DNA of 64,000 bases from Bog-756 sp963829235 (GTDB lineage: Bacteria > Actinomycetota > Acidimicrobiia > Acidimicrobiales > RAAP-2): positions 62,001 to 126,000 of the forward strand of contig CAWHIF010000006.1 of assembly GCA_963829235.1 (NCBI GenBank), in the 5' to 3' direction. Under the pieces are notes generated by a model. The model saw nothing but the letters and a program-made list of their open reading frames with translations, searched no databases and was not told the origin of the DNA. Below are positions 7,473 to 15,171 of this stretch, one piece after another. The number at the start of each line of letters is the position of its first letter. Position 1 is the stretch's first letter. Both the position numbers and the translations under genes were made by a program.

Positions 7473-7754
7473 CTATCCGGCAGGGACCTTCCATCCACGG
7501 GACTCTGCGATCTCCTTGCAGGTCGGGCAGACGGGGTACCGCTTGGGGTTTCGCCCCGGAACCCAGATCTTGCCGCACAGCGCTTTCACCGCAGTCCCGT
7601 TGACCATGCCCTCCACGACCGTCGGTCCGGCGGCGATGTAGTCGCCCTTCTCCGGCTTGAACCCCTCGAGCACGATGTGGGACATCCGCTCGTGGTCGCC
7701 GTCGAGCTCCGGATCGACCTGCGTCGGAGCCACCGTGATACCGGTATCGGTCAT
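7473..7754 (-). CDS. DUF3039 family protein
   Basis: 93-residue conserved actinobacterial protein of unknown function. It contains HIVLEGFKPEKGDYIAAGPTVVEG and KALCGKIWVPGRNPKRYPVCPTC, with a Cys (ALCG) and a CxxC that together look like a metal site, ending IAESRGW. Small, soluble, no signal peptide. ATG 7754 opens MTDTGITVAP; no clear Shine-Dalgarno precedes it. The neighbour maf is divergent, about 100 bp away. Confidence 0.85.
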   Translation of the reverse strand: MTDTGITVAPTQVDPELDGDHERMSHIVLEGFKPEKGDYIAAGPTVVEGMVNGTAVKALCGKIWVPGRNPKRYPVCPTCKEIAESRGWKVPAG

Positions 7755-7855
7755 GGCACCAGGATCGCGCATCCGGCGCCCGACCACACGCCCGGCGGCC
7801 GAGCCGGCGCCCGACCGGTTCTGTGCCTCCGACCGACCCCCTACGCTTGATCTGC

Positions 7856-8461
7856 ATGTGCCCACGCACGCTGGTCCTCGCCTCGGGCTCGCCGGCACGG
7901 CTCCGACTCCTCAGAGACGCCGGCTTCGACCCAGAGGTCGCGGTGAGCGGGGTGGACGAGGAGGCGGTCGGGGCCGAGGACACGGCCACCCTGGTCACCA
8001 TCCTGGCCGAGCAGAAGGCCGAGGCGGTCGTCGGCCGGGCCGGCGATTCCGTCGTGGTGGGGTGCGACTCGATGCTCGAATTCGAGGGACGGCACCTGGG
8101 CAAGCCGGCGTCTCCGTCCCAGGCCGCGGAGTGGCTGCGGGCCATGCGGGGTCGAAGCGGGACACTGTTCACCGGGCACTGCGTGATCGACGGCGCCACC
8201 GGTCGGCGTGCGACAGGAGTCGCCGGCACCACGGTCAGGTTCGGGGTGACCACCGAGGCCGAGCTCGATGCCTACCTTTCGACCGGAGAGGCCATGTCGG
8301 TGGCCGGGGCCTTCACCCTCGACGGCCGATCGGCGCCGTTCATCGACGGGGTCGACGGTGACCCGGGCAACGTCATCGGCCTGTCCCTCCCGCTGTTCCG
8401 TTCGCTCCTCGCCCAGCTCGGCATCGCCATCACCGATCTGTGGGCCCGGGTCGAGCCGTGA
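7856..8461 (+). CDS. maf: Maf family nucleoside triphosphate pyrophosphatase
   Basis: 201-residue house-cleaning nucleotide pyrophosphatase that hydrolyses non-canonical or excess dTTP/UTP-type nucleotides. N-terminal LASGSPARLRLLRDAGF is the Maf phosphate-binding signature. GCDSMLEFEGRHLGKP carries the catalytic Asp, and GAFTLDGRSAPFIDGVDGDPGNVIGLSLPL is the conserved C-terminal block. ATG 7856 follows a TACGCT box by 8 nt. Its TGA overlaps the GTG of the dus gene (GTGA), so the two are probably translated together. In many actinomycetes maf sits near carboxylase subunits; that context is not seen here. Confidence 0.93.
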   Translation: MCPRTLVLASGSPARLRLLRDAGFDPEVAVSGVDEEAVGAEDTATLVTILAEQKAEAVVGRAGDSVVVGCDSMLEFEGRHLGKPASPSQAAEWLRAMRGRSGTLFTGHCVIDGATGRRATGVAGTTVRFGVTTEAELDAYLSTGEAMSVAGAFTLDGRSAPFIDGVDGDPGNVIGLSLPLFRSLLAQLGIAITDLWARVEP

Positions 8462-9591
8462 GCGGGACCGGACTGTCGGCGCTCAAGTTGGGGCCCATCG
8501 CGGTGGATCCGCCGGTGGTGCTGGCCCCGATGGCCGGGGTGACCAACGTCGCCTTCCGGCGACTGTGCCGGACCTACGGCGCCGGCCTCTACGTGAGCGA
8601 GATGATCACCGCCAGGGCTCTGGTCGAAGGCAACGCCAAGACGCTGGCCATGGCCGCGTTCGGTGAGGACGAGTCCGTCCGCAGCATCCAGCTGTGCGGG
8701 GTCGACCCCCAGGTGATGTGGACCGCCGTGCGACGCCTGGTCGGTGAGATCGGCGTCGACCACATCGATCTCAATTTCGGCTGCCCGGCCGGCAAGGTGA
8801 CACGCCAGGGCGGTGGGGCCGCCCTCCCCGTCCACCGCTCCCTCTTCCGTGCCATCGTCGGTGCCGCGGTGGAGGCCGCCACGTCGGTTCCCGTGACGGT
8901 CAAGCTGCGCATCGGGGTCGACGCCGACCATGTCACCTATCTCGAAGCCGGGCGCATCGCCGAGGACGAAGGGGCGGCGGCCATCACCCTGCACGCCCGC
9001 ACGGCCGAACAGCTCTACTCGGGTAGGGCTGACTGGGGGGCCATCGCCGACCTCAAGGAACACATCGCCTCCATTCCGGTCCTCGGCAACGGCGATCTGT
9101 GGGAGGCGTCGGACGCGCTGGCCATGGTGGCCGCCACCGGATGCGACGGTGTGGTGGTGGGACGCGGCTGCCTCGGCCGGCCCTGGCTGTTCCGCGACCT
9201 TGCCGACGCCTTCGCGGGGCGATCCCCGGCGAGTGCGCCCGACCTGGGCCAGATCGTCCACATGATGCGGACCCACGCCCGTCTCCTGTGCCACGCCTTC
9301 GGTGAGGACCTGGGGATCCGCCAGTTCCGCAAGCACGCCGGCTGGTACCTGACCGGATTCGCGGTCGGACCGGCGGTCCGCCGCTCACTGGGCCAGGCTT
9401 CGACCCTCTCCGAGGTGGCCGGCCTCCTCGTCGGCCTCGATCCCGCACTGCCCTTCCCGCCGGAGGCGAGGCGCATGGCCCGCGGGCATACCAACGGGCC
9501 GAAGCCGGTCCGTCTTCCTCCCGGGTGGTTGGAAGCCGTGGACGACATGACACCCCCCGAAGGTGGTGACGTCCTGGCCTCGGGTGGCTGA
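8458..9591 (+). CDS. dusB: tRNA-dihydrouridine synthase (DusB-like)
   Basis: 377-residue FMN/NADPH-dependent enzyme that reduces uridines in the tRNA D-loop. TIM-barrel signatures: VLAPMAGVTNVAFRRLCR, HIDLNFGCPAGKVTRQGGGAAL (with the catalytic Cys of the NFGCP loop), KLRIGVDADH, TLHARTAEQLYSGRADW and GNGDLWEASDA. The C-terminal recognition domain holds FGEDLGIRQFRKHAGWYL. GTG 8458 is used because it overlaps the maf stop by 4 nt and begins just before the conserved LGPIAVDPPVVLAPM. It is the second gene of a maf-dus pair. Confidence 0.94.
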   Translation: MSGTGLSALKLGPIAVDPPVVLAPMAGVTNVAFRRLCRTYGAGLYVSEMITARALVEGNAKTLAMAAFGEDESVRSIQLCGVDPQVMWTAVRRLVGEIGVDHIDLNFGCPAGKVTRQGGGAALPVHRSLFRAIVGAAVEAATSVPVTVKLRIGVDADHVTYLEAGRIAEDEGAAAITLHARTAEQLYSGRADWGAIADLKEHIASIPVLGNGDLWEASDALAMVAATGCDGVVVGRGCLGRPWLFRDLADAFAGRSPASAPDLGQIVHMMRTHARLLCHAFGEDLGIRQFRKHAGWYLTGFAVGPAVRRSLGQASTLSEVAGLLVGLDPALPFPPEARRMARGHTNGPKPVRLPPGWLEAVDDMTPPEGGDVLASGG

Positions 9592-9740
9592 GCGTTGCCG
9601 GCCGTGCCCGCGGACCGCCGCCGGCCGTGGGTTCGGACGCCCATCGGGGTGTGGGAGACTGGGGGAGGTTGATCACACCTGGCTCCCCGGCATCGACCCG
9701 GGGATGCGCCCCGGTCGTCACGTGGTCATCCCCCCTCCTG

Positions 9741-11339
9741 ATGATCGTCGGCTCCTCTCTCACTATCGAAATCGGTGACCGGACCCTGCTCCGCGACGCG
9801 TCGTTCGTGGTCGGCGCGGGCGAGAAGGTCGCGCTGGTCGGCCGCAACGGGAGCGGGAAATCGACCTTCATCTCGGTCATCATCGACGAGCCCGGGCGGA
9901 ACGTGCGGTCCACCGGAAACTCCCGCATCCGGGGCACCTTCGGCTACCTGCCCCAGGTCCCGGTGGCCCACGGCCTCGGCCTCGAGCCCAACGGCTTCTC
10001 CCACGTCCTGTCCGGCCGTGGCCTCGATGTCCTCGACGACGCCCTCGACAAGGCCCGCACCCAGATGAGCAAGGACCCGACCAACGAGAACATCGAGCTC
10101 TTCTCCGACCTCGAGGAGCAGTTCCGGGAGAACGGCGGCTACGAGGCCGAGTCGACGATGGCCCGCCTGGCCGACGGGCTCGGACTGCGTCAGGAGCTCC
10201 TGCTCGACGAGATCGACAGTCTCTCGGGCGGTCAACGCCGGCGGGTCGACCTCATCAGGATCCTCTTCCAGGGACCCGACACCATGATCCTCGACGAGCC
10301 CACCAACCATCTCGACCTTCCGGCCAAGCGGTGGCTGATGGAAGAACTCGAGGGGTTCCCCGGGGCCATCCTGGTCGTCTCCCACGATCTCAAGCTGCTC
10401 GACCGGTCGATCAACAAGGTGCTCCATCTTTCCGATGCGCGCCTGCACGAGTTCAAAGGGACCTACTCGTCGTACGTGGTCCAGCTCGAGGCCGACCAGA
10501 GCCAGCGCGAACGGTCGGCCCTGCTCGAGGGGAGGGAGATCAAGCGCCTGTCCACCCTGGCCGACTCCATGCGGGGCAGCACCAACCGTCGGGCCAGGAT
10601 CGCCAAGTCGCTCGACAAGCGCGTCGAGCGACTCGAATCGGCGAAGACCGAGGTGCACAAGCGGGAGAAGAAGAGCTCGTTCCGGCTGCCCGTCCCCAAG
10701 CGGTCCGGCGAGGTGCCGATCCGGGCCGTCGACCTCTCGGTGCGCTACGGCCGCGTCACGGTGCTCGAGAAGGTCGCCTTCCACTGCCGGCGGGGCGATC
10801 GTATGGTCGTCATCGGCCGCAACGGAGCCGGCAAGTCCAGCTTGTTGCGTTGCCTGGCCGGCGTGCAGACCCCGACGGCGGGCGAGGTCGAGCTCGGCGC
10901 CAACGTCACCCTCGGCTACTTCGCCCAGGAGCACGAGCAGGTGGACCTCGGCGTGACCGTCCTCGACAACATCGACGACACCGTCCTGGTCAACGAGACC
11001 GATCGCCGGGCCCTGCTCGGCTCGTTCGGGATCGCCGGCAAGGCGGCCCACCAGATGCCGGCGACACTGTCGGGCGGCGAACGGGCGAAGCTGGGCCTGG
11101 CCATGCTGGCCGCAGGGCGGGCCAACGTGCTCCTGCTCGACGAGCCCACCAACAATCTCGACCCGTCCTCGATCGCCGCCGTCGGCACCATGCTGAGCCA
11201 ATGGCCGGGGACCATCGTCGTGGTCAGCCACGACCGCTCCTTCGTCAACGCCCTGGTGCCGACCCACGCCCTCAAGCTCCCCGATGAGGTCTTCACCCAC
11301 TGGGACGACGACTATCTCGACCAGGTCGAGATGAAGTAG
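9741..11339 (+). CDS. ABC-F family ATP-binding protein
   Basis: 532-residue soluble protein with two ABC ATPase domains and no membrane part. Domain 1: Walker A GRNGSGKS (34-41), signature LSGGQRRR (about 160), DEPTNHLD. A long charged linker (about 265-330, ending AKSLDKRVERLESAKTEVHKREKK) follows. Domain 2: Walker A GRNGAGKS (about 359), LSGGERAK (about 443), DEPTNNLD. ABC-F proteins bind the ribosome and act as translation factors or give antibiotic target protection; the type here is not resolved. The start ATG 9741 is followed by MIVGSSLTIEIGDRTLLRDAS, the family N-terminus. The 149 bp before it hold no gene. Confidence 0.93.
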   Translation: MIVGSSLTIEIGDRTLLRDASFVVGAGEKVALVGRNGSGKSTFISVIIDEPGRNVRSTGNSRIRGTFGYLPQVPVAHGLGLEPNGFSHVLSGRGLDVLDDALDKARTQMSKDPTNENIELFSDLEEQFRENGGYEAESTMARLADGLGLRQELLLDEIDSLSGGQRRRVDLIRILFQGPDTMILDEPTNHLDLPAKRWLMEELEGFPGAILVVSHDLKLLDRSINKVLHLSDARLHEFKGTYSSYVVQLEADQSQRERSALLEGREIKRLSTLADSMRGSTNRRARIAKSLDKRVERLESAKTEVHKREKKSSFRLPVPKRSGEVPIRAVDLSVRYGRVTVLEKVAFHCRRGDRMVVIGRNGAGKSSLLRCLAGVQTPTAGEVELGANVTLGYFAQEHEQVDLGVTVLDNIDDTVLVNETDRRALLGSFGIAGKAAHQMPATLSGGERAKLGLAMLAAGRANVLLLDEPTNNLDPSSIAAVGTMLSQWPGTIVVVSHDRSFVNALVPTHALKLPDEVFTHWDDDYLDQVEMK

Positions 11340-11396
11340 CCCCGGCAGGGGGATTCCCCGGGCGGGAGGGATCCGGGGATCAGGCGATCACGGGAG

Positions 11397-12401
11397 TCAG
11401 GAAGTGGGCTGGGGCGCCCGTCCGTTGCCGGCCACCCCGGTGTCATCGCCACCGGCGTTCTGCATGGCGTCGACCAGCACCTGGGCGGCCCCCACCAGCC
11501 CGGCCGCCTCATAGGGAACCACGATCTTCGAGTTGGGCGCCGTGGCCAGGGCCTGGAGGGCCCGGAGCTGCATGATGGCCAGGGTGTTGGGGTGGATGAC
11601 CGAGGTGTCGATGGCGTTGAGGGCCGCCGACTCCCCCTCGCCCCGCAGCTGGGTGGCACGCTTCTCGCCGTCTGCACGTAGTTCGAGCGCCTGTTTCTGG
11701 GCCTCGGCGGCCAGGATGGCGGCCTGCTTCTGACCCTCCGCCTCGAGCACGTTGGCCTGCTTCCGGCCCTGGGCACTGTTGATGGCGGCCTGCTGTTCCC
11801 CCTCCGACTTCAAGATGGCCGCCCGCTTGTGCTGCTCGGCCTCTTTCTGCTCGGACATGGCCTGGAGCACGTTCGCCGGCGGGGTGATGTCGAGGATCTC
11901 GATGCGGTTGAGCCGCACCCCCCACTTGAGGGTGGCCTCGGCCATGTGGTCCTGCATCTTCGAGTTGATGGTCTCCCGCTCCGAGAGCGACTCGTCCAGG
12001 GTGAGCTCGCCGAAGACGGCCCGCAGAGCGGTCCGGGCCATCTGGTCGATGGCCAGACCGAAGTCGTTGACCTCGAACAGGGCCAGCTTCACGTCGGTGA
12101 CCTGGCAGAAGATGGTGGCGCTGACCCACAGGGACACGTTGTCCTTGGTGATCACGGCCTGCTGGTCGCCGGTCCGGGGGAACTCACGGACATCCACCTT
12201 GTCCATCCGGTCGGCCAGGGGCAGGAGCACGTGCAGCCCGGGCTGCTGGATCTTCTTGAACTCTCCGAAGCGCTTCACGACCCCGACACAGCCCTGCTGG
12301 ACGACCTTCAGACACGACTTCAGGAAAACGACGATGAGGGCGAAAATTGCGACCGCAACCACCGCCAGCGCGATCGACGAGCCTACGGAACCGATGATCA
12401 T
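11397..12401 (-). CDS. SPFH/Band 7 membrane protein (stomatin/paraslipin-like)
   Basis: 334-residue stomatin-family protein with one N-terminal membrane segment (about residues 5-27). The Band 7 domain (VVKRFGEFKKIQQPGLHVLLPLADRMDKVDVREFP, TKDNVSLWVSATIFCQV, ARTALRAVFGELTLDESLSERETIN) is followed by an Ala/Glu/Lys/Gln-rich coiled coil (about 185-265). Such proteins assemble into membrane rings and often pair with NfeD. An NfeD-like OB-fold gene lies directly upstream on the same strand, 72 bp away. ATG 12401 has an AGGAGG-type site 9 nt before it; GTG 12410 (3 residues longer) is possible. Confidence 0.9.
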   Translation of the reverse strand: MIIGSVGSSIALAVVAVAIFALIVVFLKSCLKVVQQGCVGVVKRFGEFKKIQQPGLHVLLPLADRMDKVDVREFPRTGDQQAVITKDNVSLWVSATIFCQVTDVKLALFEVNDFGLAIDQMARTALRAVFGELTLDESLSERETINSKMQDHMAEATLKWGVRLNRIEILDITPPANVLQAMSEQKEAEQHKRAAILKSEGEQQAAINSAQGRKQANVLEAEGQKQAAILAAEAQKQALELRADGEKRATQLRGEGESAALNAIDTSVIHPNTLAIMQLRALQALATAPNSKIVVPYEAAGLVGAAQVLVDAMQNAGGDDTGVAGNGRAPQPTS

Positions 12402-12473
12402 GAGGACCACCTCCTCACCTCCACTGTAGGCACACCCGGGGCGGCCTGCGGCGCCGGGTCACGTTCGGGCGCG

Positions 12474-12686
12474 TCAGGTGTTGTCCGTGGGGTAGACGAC
12501 GAGCAGGCCACGCTCGACATCGGCCACCACCACCGTGGTGCCCGCGTCGATGGTGGTGCCCGGGAACAGCGACACCGCGTACCACTCCTCGCCCCGGGTG
12601 AGCACCGAACCGGGTTGATGCCGGTCGGACACCGCCTTGGTGACCACCGCCGTCTCGCCGATCATGCCCGAGACACCGTTCAACAT
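12474..12686 (-). CDS. NfeD-like OB-fold protein, soluble short form
   Basis: 70 residues: GMIGETAVVTKAV, GSVLTRGEEWYAVS, IDAGTTVVVADVERGLLVVYP. This is the five-stranded OB-fold of the NfeD C-terminal domain, without the membrane segments of most family members. Its place just upstream of the stomatin gene matches the conserved NfeD-SPFH pairing, so it likely binds the SPFH complex. Upstream codons to the next in-frame stop contain no ATG or GTG. A GGAG lies about 8 nt before the start. The lack of a membrane anchor is unusual and may mean it is recruited by its partner. Confidence 0.7.
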   Translation of the reverse strand: MLNGVSGMIGETAVVTKAVSDRHQPGSVLTRGEEWYAVSLFPGTTIDAGTTVVVADVERGLLVVYPTDNT

Positions 12687-12800
12687 CGCCGACTCCGTTT
12701 CCGACCTCGACTCCGAGTGCTCATACTTCCAGCCACCTGCTCCCTATCCGGCACTATACGGCCTCCGTCCCGCTCCCATCCCGGGCAGGTCGCACTGGCC

Positions 12801-12863
12801 GACCGGGCCGACCGGGCCGACCGGGCCGACCGGGCCGACCGGGCCGACCGGGCCGACCGGGCC
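12801..12863. repeat. 7 x 9-bp perfect tandem repeat in a promoter region
   Basis: Unit gaccgggcc repeated 7 times without mismatch between the NfeD-like gene (minus) and the SCO6745-family gene (plus). It ends 5 nt before the -10 box of the latter, so the array covers the spacer and -35 region. Confidence 0.97.
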
Positions 12864-12867
12864 GGGT

Positions 12868-12873
12868 TACCGT
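12868..12873 (+). promoter_or_regulatory. -10 box TACCGT of the SCO6745-family gene
   Basis: TACCGT ends 5 nt before ATG 12879 and starts 5 nt after the 9-bp repeat array. Confidence 0.45.
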
Positions 12874-12878
12874 AGGCC

Positions 12879-13766
12879 ATGGCCACTGACGCGACATCGA
12901 CGGAGCCCGTGTCCCCGCTGACCGCCCGCAAGACCTGGCGCACCGTCGAACCGCTCCACGGGATGATCTACTTCGCCCCCGAGGCGGCCCAATCCTACGC
13001 CCGCCTCGGTCTGGCCCCGGAAGCGGGCTACTTCGCCTCGCGATCGGCGGCCATGGGGGCGGTCGGGGCCGCCACGGTGACGGCCACCTTCTACAACTTC
13101 GATCCCGCACTCGTGCGGGCGGTCATCCCCGGTGCATGGCAGGTGTCGGCGCCCGCCGATGTGCTCGCCGCCCGGGTCGAGGCGGCCGACGCCGCTCTGC
13201 GGCGGATGCTCGGCGATGCCGTCGACTCACCCGGCATGGGCCGGGCCGCCGACCTGGCCCGCCGGGCCGCCACACGCGCCGCCCTCCGGTACGAGGGCCG
13301 GCCGCTGTTCGCGGCCCATGCCGGGCTGGAGTGGCCCGACTCCCCCCACCTGGTCCTCTGGCATGCCCAGACGCTCCTGCGGGAGTTCCGGGGTGACGGC
13401 CACATCACGGCGCTGGTGGGGGCGGACCTCGACCCGGTGGAGGCCCTCGTGCTGCACCTGGCCTCCGGTGAGGTGCCCGGCACCTTCCTCCGCGACTCCC
13501 GGGGCTGGTCCGATGGGGCCTGGGACGCCGGCGTCTCCCGCCTCGTCACCCGCGGCCTGGTCGAGGTGCGGGAGGCGGCGGCCGGTCACGGATCCCTGGC
13601 GCTGACCGAGGAAGGCGTCTCGTTCCGCAGCGGGATCGAGGACAGCACCGACCGCCTGGCCGTCTTCCCCTACGAGGCCCTCGGTGAAGACGCCTGTGCA
13701 GAGCTCCGCACCCTCACCCGCCCCTTCAGCCGGGCGGTGGTCGACGCCGCCGGGCTCGGCCGGTGA
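12879..13766 (+). CDS. SCO6745 family protein
   Basis: 295-residue conserved actinobacterial protein of unknown function. It carries the family opening TWRTVEPLHGMIYFAPEA and GYFASRSAAMGAVGAATVTATFYNFDPALVRAVIPGAW, a central helical part, WHAQTLLREFRGDGHITAL, and a winged-helix-like C-terminal segment (SRLVTRGLVEVREAA... LALTEEG). There is no signal peptide. ATG 12879 follows a TACCGT box by 5 nt, so it is probably leaderless. Its last 41 bp overlap the 3' end of the convergent bioD. The 9-bp array in front of it could alter promoter spacing. Confidence 0.8.
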   Translation: MATDATSTEPVSPLTARKTWRTVEPLHGMIYFAPEAAQSYARLGLAPEAGYFASRSAAMGAVGAATVTATFYNFDPALVRAVIPGAWQVSAPADVLAARVEAADAALRRMLGDAVDSPGMGRAADLARRAATRAALRYEGRPLFAAHAGLEWPDSPHLVLWHAQTLLREFRGDGHITALVGADLDPVEALVLHLASGEVPGTFLRDSRGWSDGAWDAGVSRLVTRGLVEVREAAAGHGSLALTEEGVSFRSGIEDSTDRLAVFPYEALGEDACAELRTLTRPFSRAVVDAAGLGR

Positions 13767-14496
13767 CCGCGGGCGACCCGGTCTCCCCGCCCGCCGGTCC
13801 GGGGCCGGTGACCGCGTCGGCCAAGGCCGACTCCTGGCCGGGCACGGTCACCACCCGGTAGCCGAGGCGTTCGACCAGCCAATCGCGATTGCGCCGGTGG
13901 ATATCGTGGTGGCCGTCGAACCGGTCGAGGACCACCACCAGGGGAACCGAGGGCCCGGCCGCGGCCAGCGCGTCCACCGACAGCCGGACGCCGTTGATGG
14001 TGCCGAGGCCGGCGTCGGCCACCAGCACCACGGCATCGGGGGCCAGCTCGACGAGCAGGTCGCAGGCGTCGCCGTCCGACGCCTGCGGGGACCGGACCCC
14101 GCCTGCCGTCTCCACCACGCCGACCTGCACCCGCTCCGGAGGCCAGTCCAACTCCTCCACCAGGTCGCCGACGCTGAAGCCGGGCAGGCCCAGCGCCTCG
14201 GCGGCCATCGGCGGGGCCATGGCCCGGTGGTAGGAACGGAAGGGACGGCAGACCACGGCCGGATCCTCGCCCGAGGCCGACCCCAGCACCTCGGCATCGG
14301 TGGCGCCCCCGAGCCGGATCCCCTCGGAATCGATGGCGAACGACTGGGCCGGCTTGCGGGCGGCCACCGACAACCCGCGGCCGCGCAGTTCGCGCAGCAG
14401 ACGGCTCCCGACCCAGGTCTTGCCCACCTCGGTCCCGGTGCCGCACACCAGGACGACGTGATCAGGCCGCAAGGCGGGTCCTGACGGCCCGAACAC
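13726..14496 (-). CDS. bioD: Dethiobiotin synthetase
   Basis: 256-residue ATP-dependent carboxylase that closes the ureido ring to make dethiobiotin, the substrate of BioB. The P-loop GTGTEVGKT is at 19-27, with KPAQSF (about 48), VVETAGGVRSP (the BioD VEGAGG-like motif) and VADAGLGTINGVRLSV. GTG 14496 is used; no ribosome site or -10 box is obvious. The tail beyond about residue 235 is basic and variable and overlaps the SCO6745-family gene. bioF and bioA are not present, so biotin genes are dispersed in this genome. Confidence 0.9.
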   Translation of the reverse strand: MFGPSGPALRPDHVVLVCGTGTEVGKTWVGSRLLRELRGRGLSVAARKPAQSFAIDSEGIRLGGATDAEVLGSASGEDPAVVCRPFRSYHRAMAPPMAAEALGLPGFSVGDLVEELDWPPERVQVGVVETAGGVRSPQASDGDACDLLVELAPDAVVLVADAGLGTINGVRLSVDALAAAGPSVPLVVVLDRFDGHHDIHRRNRDWLVERLGYRVVTVPGQESALADAVTGPGPAGGETGSPAVTGRARRRRPPPG

Positions 14497-14652
14497 CCGC
14501 CCCCCCGCCGCCGCGGGCGGCGGGCAGGAGGGACGGCGTCGTGCTCACCCGGCCGAGTCTTGTCGACGGGGACGATCCGGTCGAACCGACAGCTGCCGCC
14601 CACCGGAAGCGTCGCCGGGACCGGGTCGGGGAGCCGGAGGATCCATTCCCGG

Positions 14653-14658
14653 TAGGAT
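14653..14658 (+). promoter_or_regulatory. -10 box TAGGAT of ribC
   Basis: TAGGAT ends exactly 6 nt before ATG 14665 and no Shine-Dalgarno is seen, so the ribC mRNA is probably leaderless. Confidence 0.5.
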
Positions 14659-14664
14659 CGCAGC

Positions 14665-15141
14665 ATGGACCGGATCGGCGTGGTCGACACCATGTTCGCC
14701 CGCTACGACATGGGCGCCGAGGCGCTCGACGAGCTGAAGCAGTGCGCGGGCTTCGGCTCGACGTTCGAGGTCCTGTACCGGACGGTGCCGGGGTTCAAGG
14801 ACCTGGCCGTCGAGTGCAAGCGGATCATCGAGGACGAAGGGTGCCTCATCGTCGTCGCCCTCGGGATGCCGGGCAAGGCCGACATCGACCAGGTCTGCGC
14901 CCACGAGGCGTCCCAGGGCATCATGCAGGCCCAGTTGATGACCTCGACCCACATCTTGGAGGTGTTCGTCCACGAGGGCGAGGAGGAGGATCCGGCCCGG
15001 CTGGCCGCGGTGTGCATCGACAGGGCCCGGAAGCATGCCCGCAACGCCTACTGGATGCTCTATGAGCCCGAACAGCTGAGCCGCAGAGCCGGCCGGGGCG
15101 TGAGACAGGGATACGAGGACGCCGGGCCCATCCCGGCCTGA
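14665..15141 (+). CDS. ribC: Riboflavin synthase, archaeal type
   Basis: 158 residues. They match the archaeal (methanogen) riboflavin synthase class from end to end, not the two-domain RibE of bacteria. Shared strings are GVVDTMFARYDM, RTVPGFKDLAVECKRIIEDEGC, VALGMPGKADIDQVCAHEAS, AQLMTSTHILEVFVHE and GVRQGYEDAGP. The enzyme converts two 6,7-dimethyl-8-ribityllumazine molecules to riboflavin plus a pyrimidine by-product, and is homologous to lumazine synthase. The gene is single, between bioD and an acyl-CoA dehydrogenase; other rib genes are not in the window. Riboflavin feeds the many flavin enzymes here, and its pathway shares a precursor with the F420 chromophore. Confidence 0.9.
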   Translation: MDRIGVVDTMFARYDMGAEALDELKQCAGFGSTFEVLYRTVPGFKDLAVECKRIIEDEGCLIVVALGMPGKADIDQVCAHEASQGIMQAQLMTSTHILEVFVHEGEEEDPARLAAVCIDRARKHARNAYWMLYEPEQLSRRAGRGVRQGYEDAGPIPA

Positions 15142-15171
15142 TCCACCGACGCCCGGTCAGGCCGGTGGATC
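15140..15171. terminator. Inverted repeat between ribC and the opposing dehydrogenase
   Basis: GATCCACCG (15140-15148) pairs with CGGTGGATC (15163-15171), a perfect 9-bp stem with a 14-nt loop, spanning both stop codons. There is no U-tract, so termination in either direction is inference. Confidence 0.45.

Noticed and set aside
13726..13766. 41-bp overlap of bioD and the SCO6745-family gene as a start or stop error
   Set aside because: Both stops are clear and both tails are variable in their families; convergent overlap of tails is common in dense genomes.
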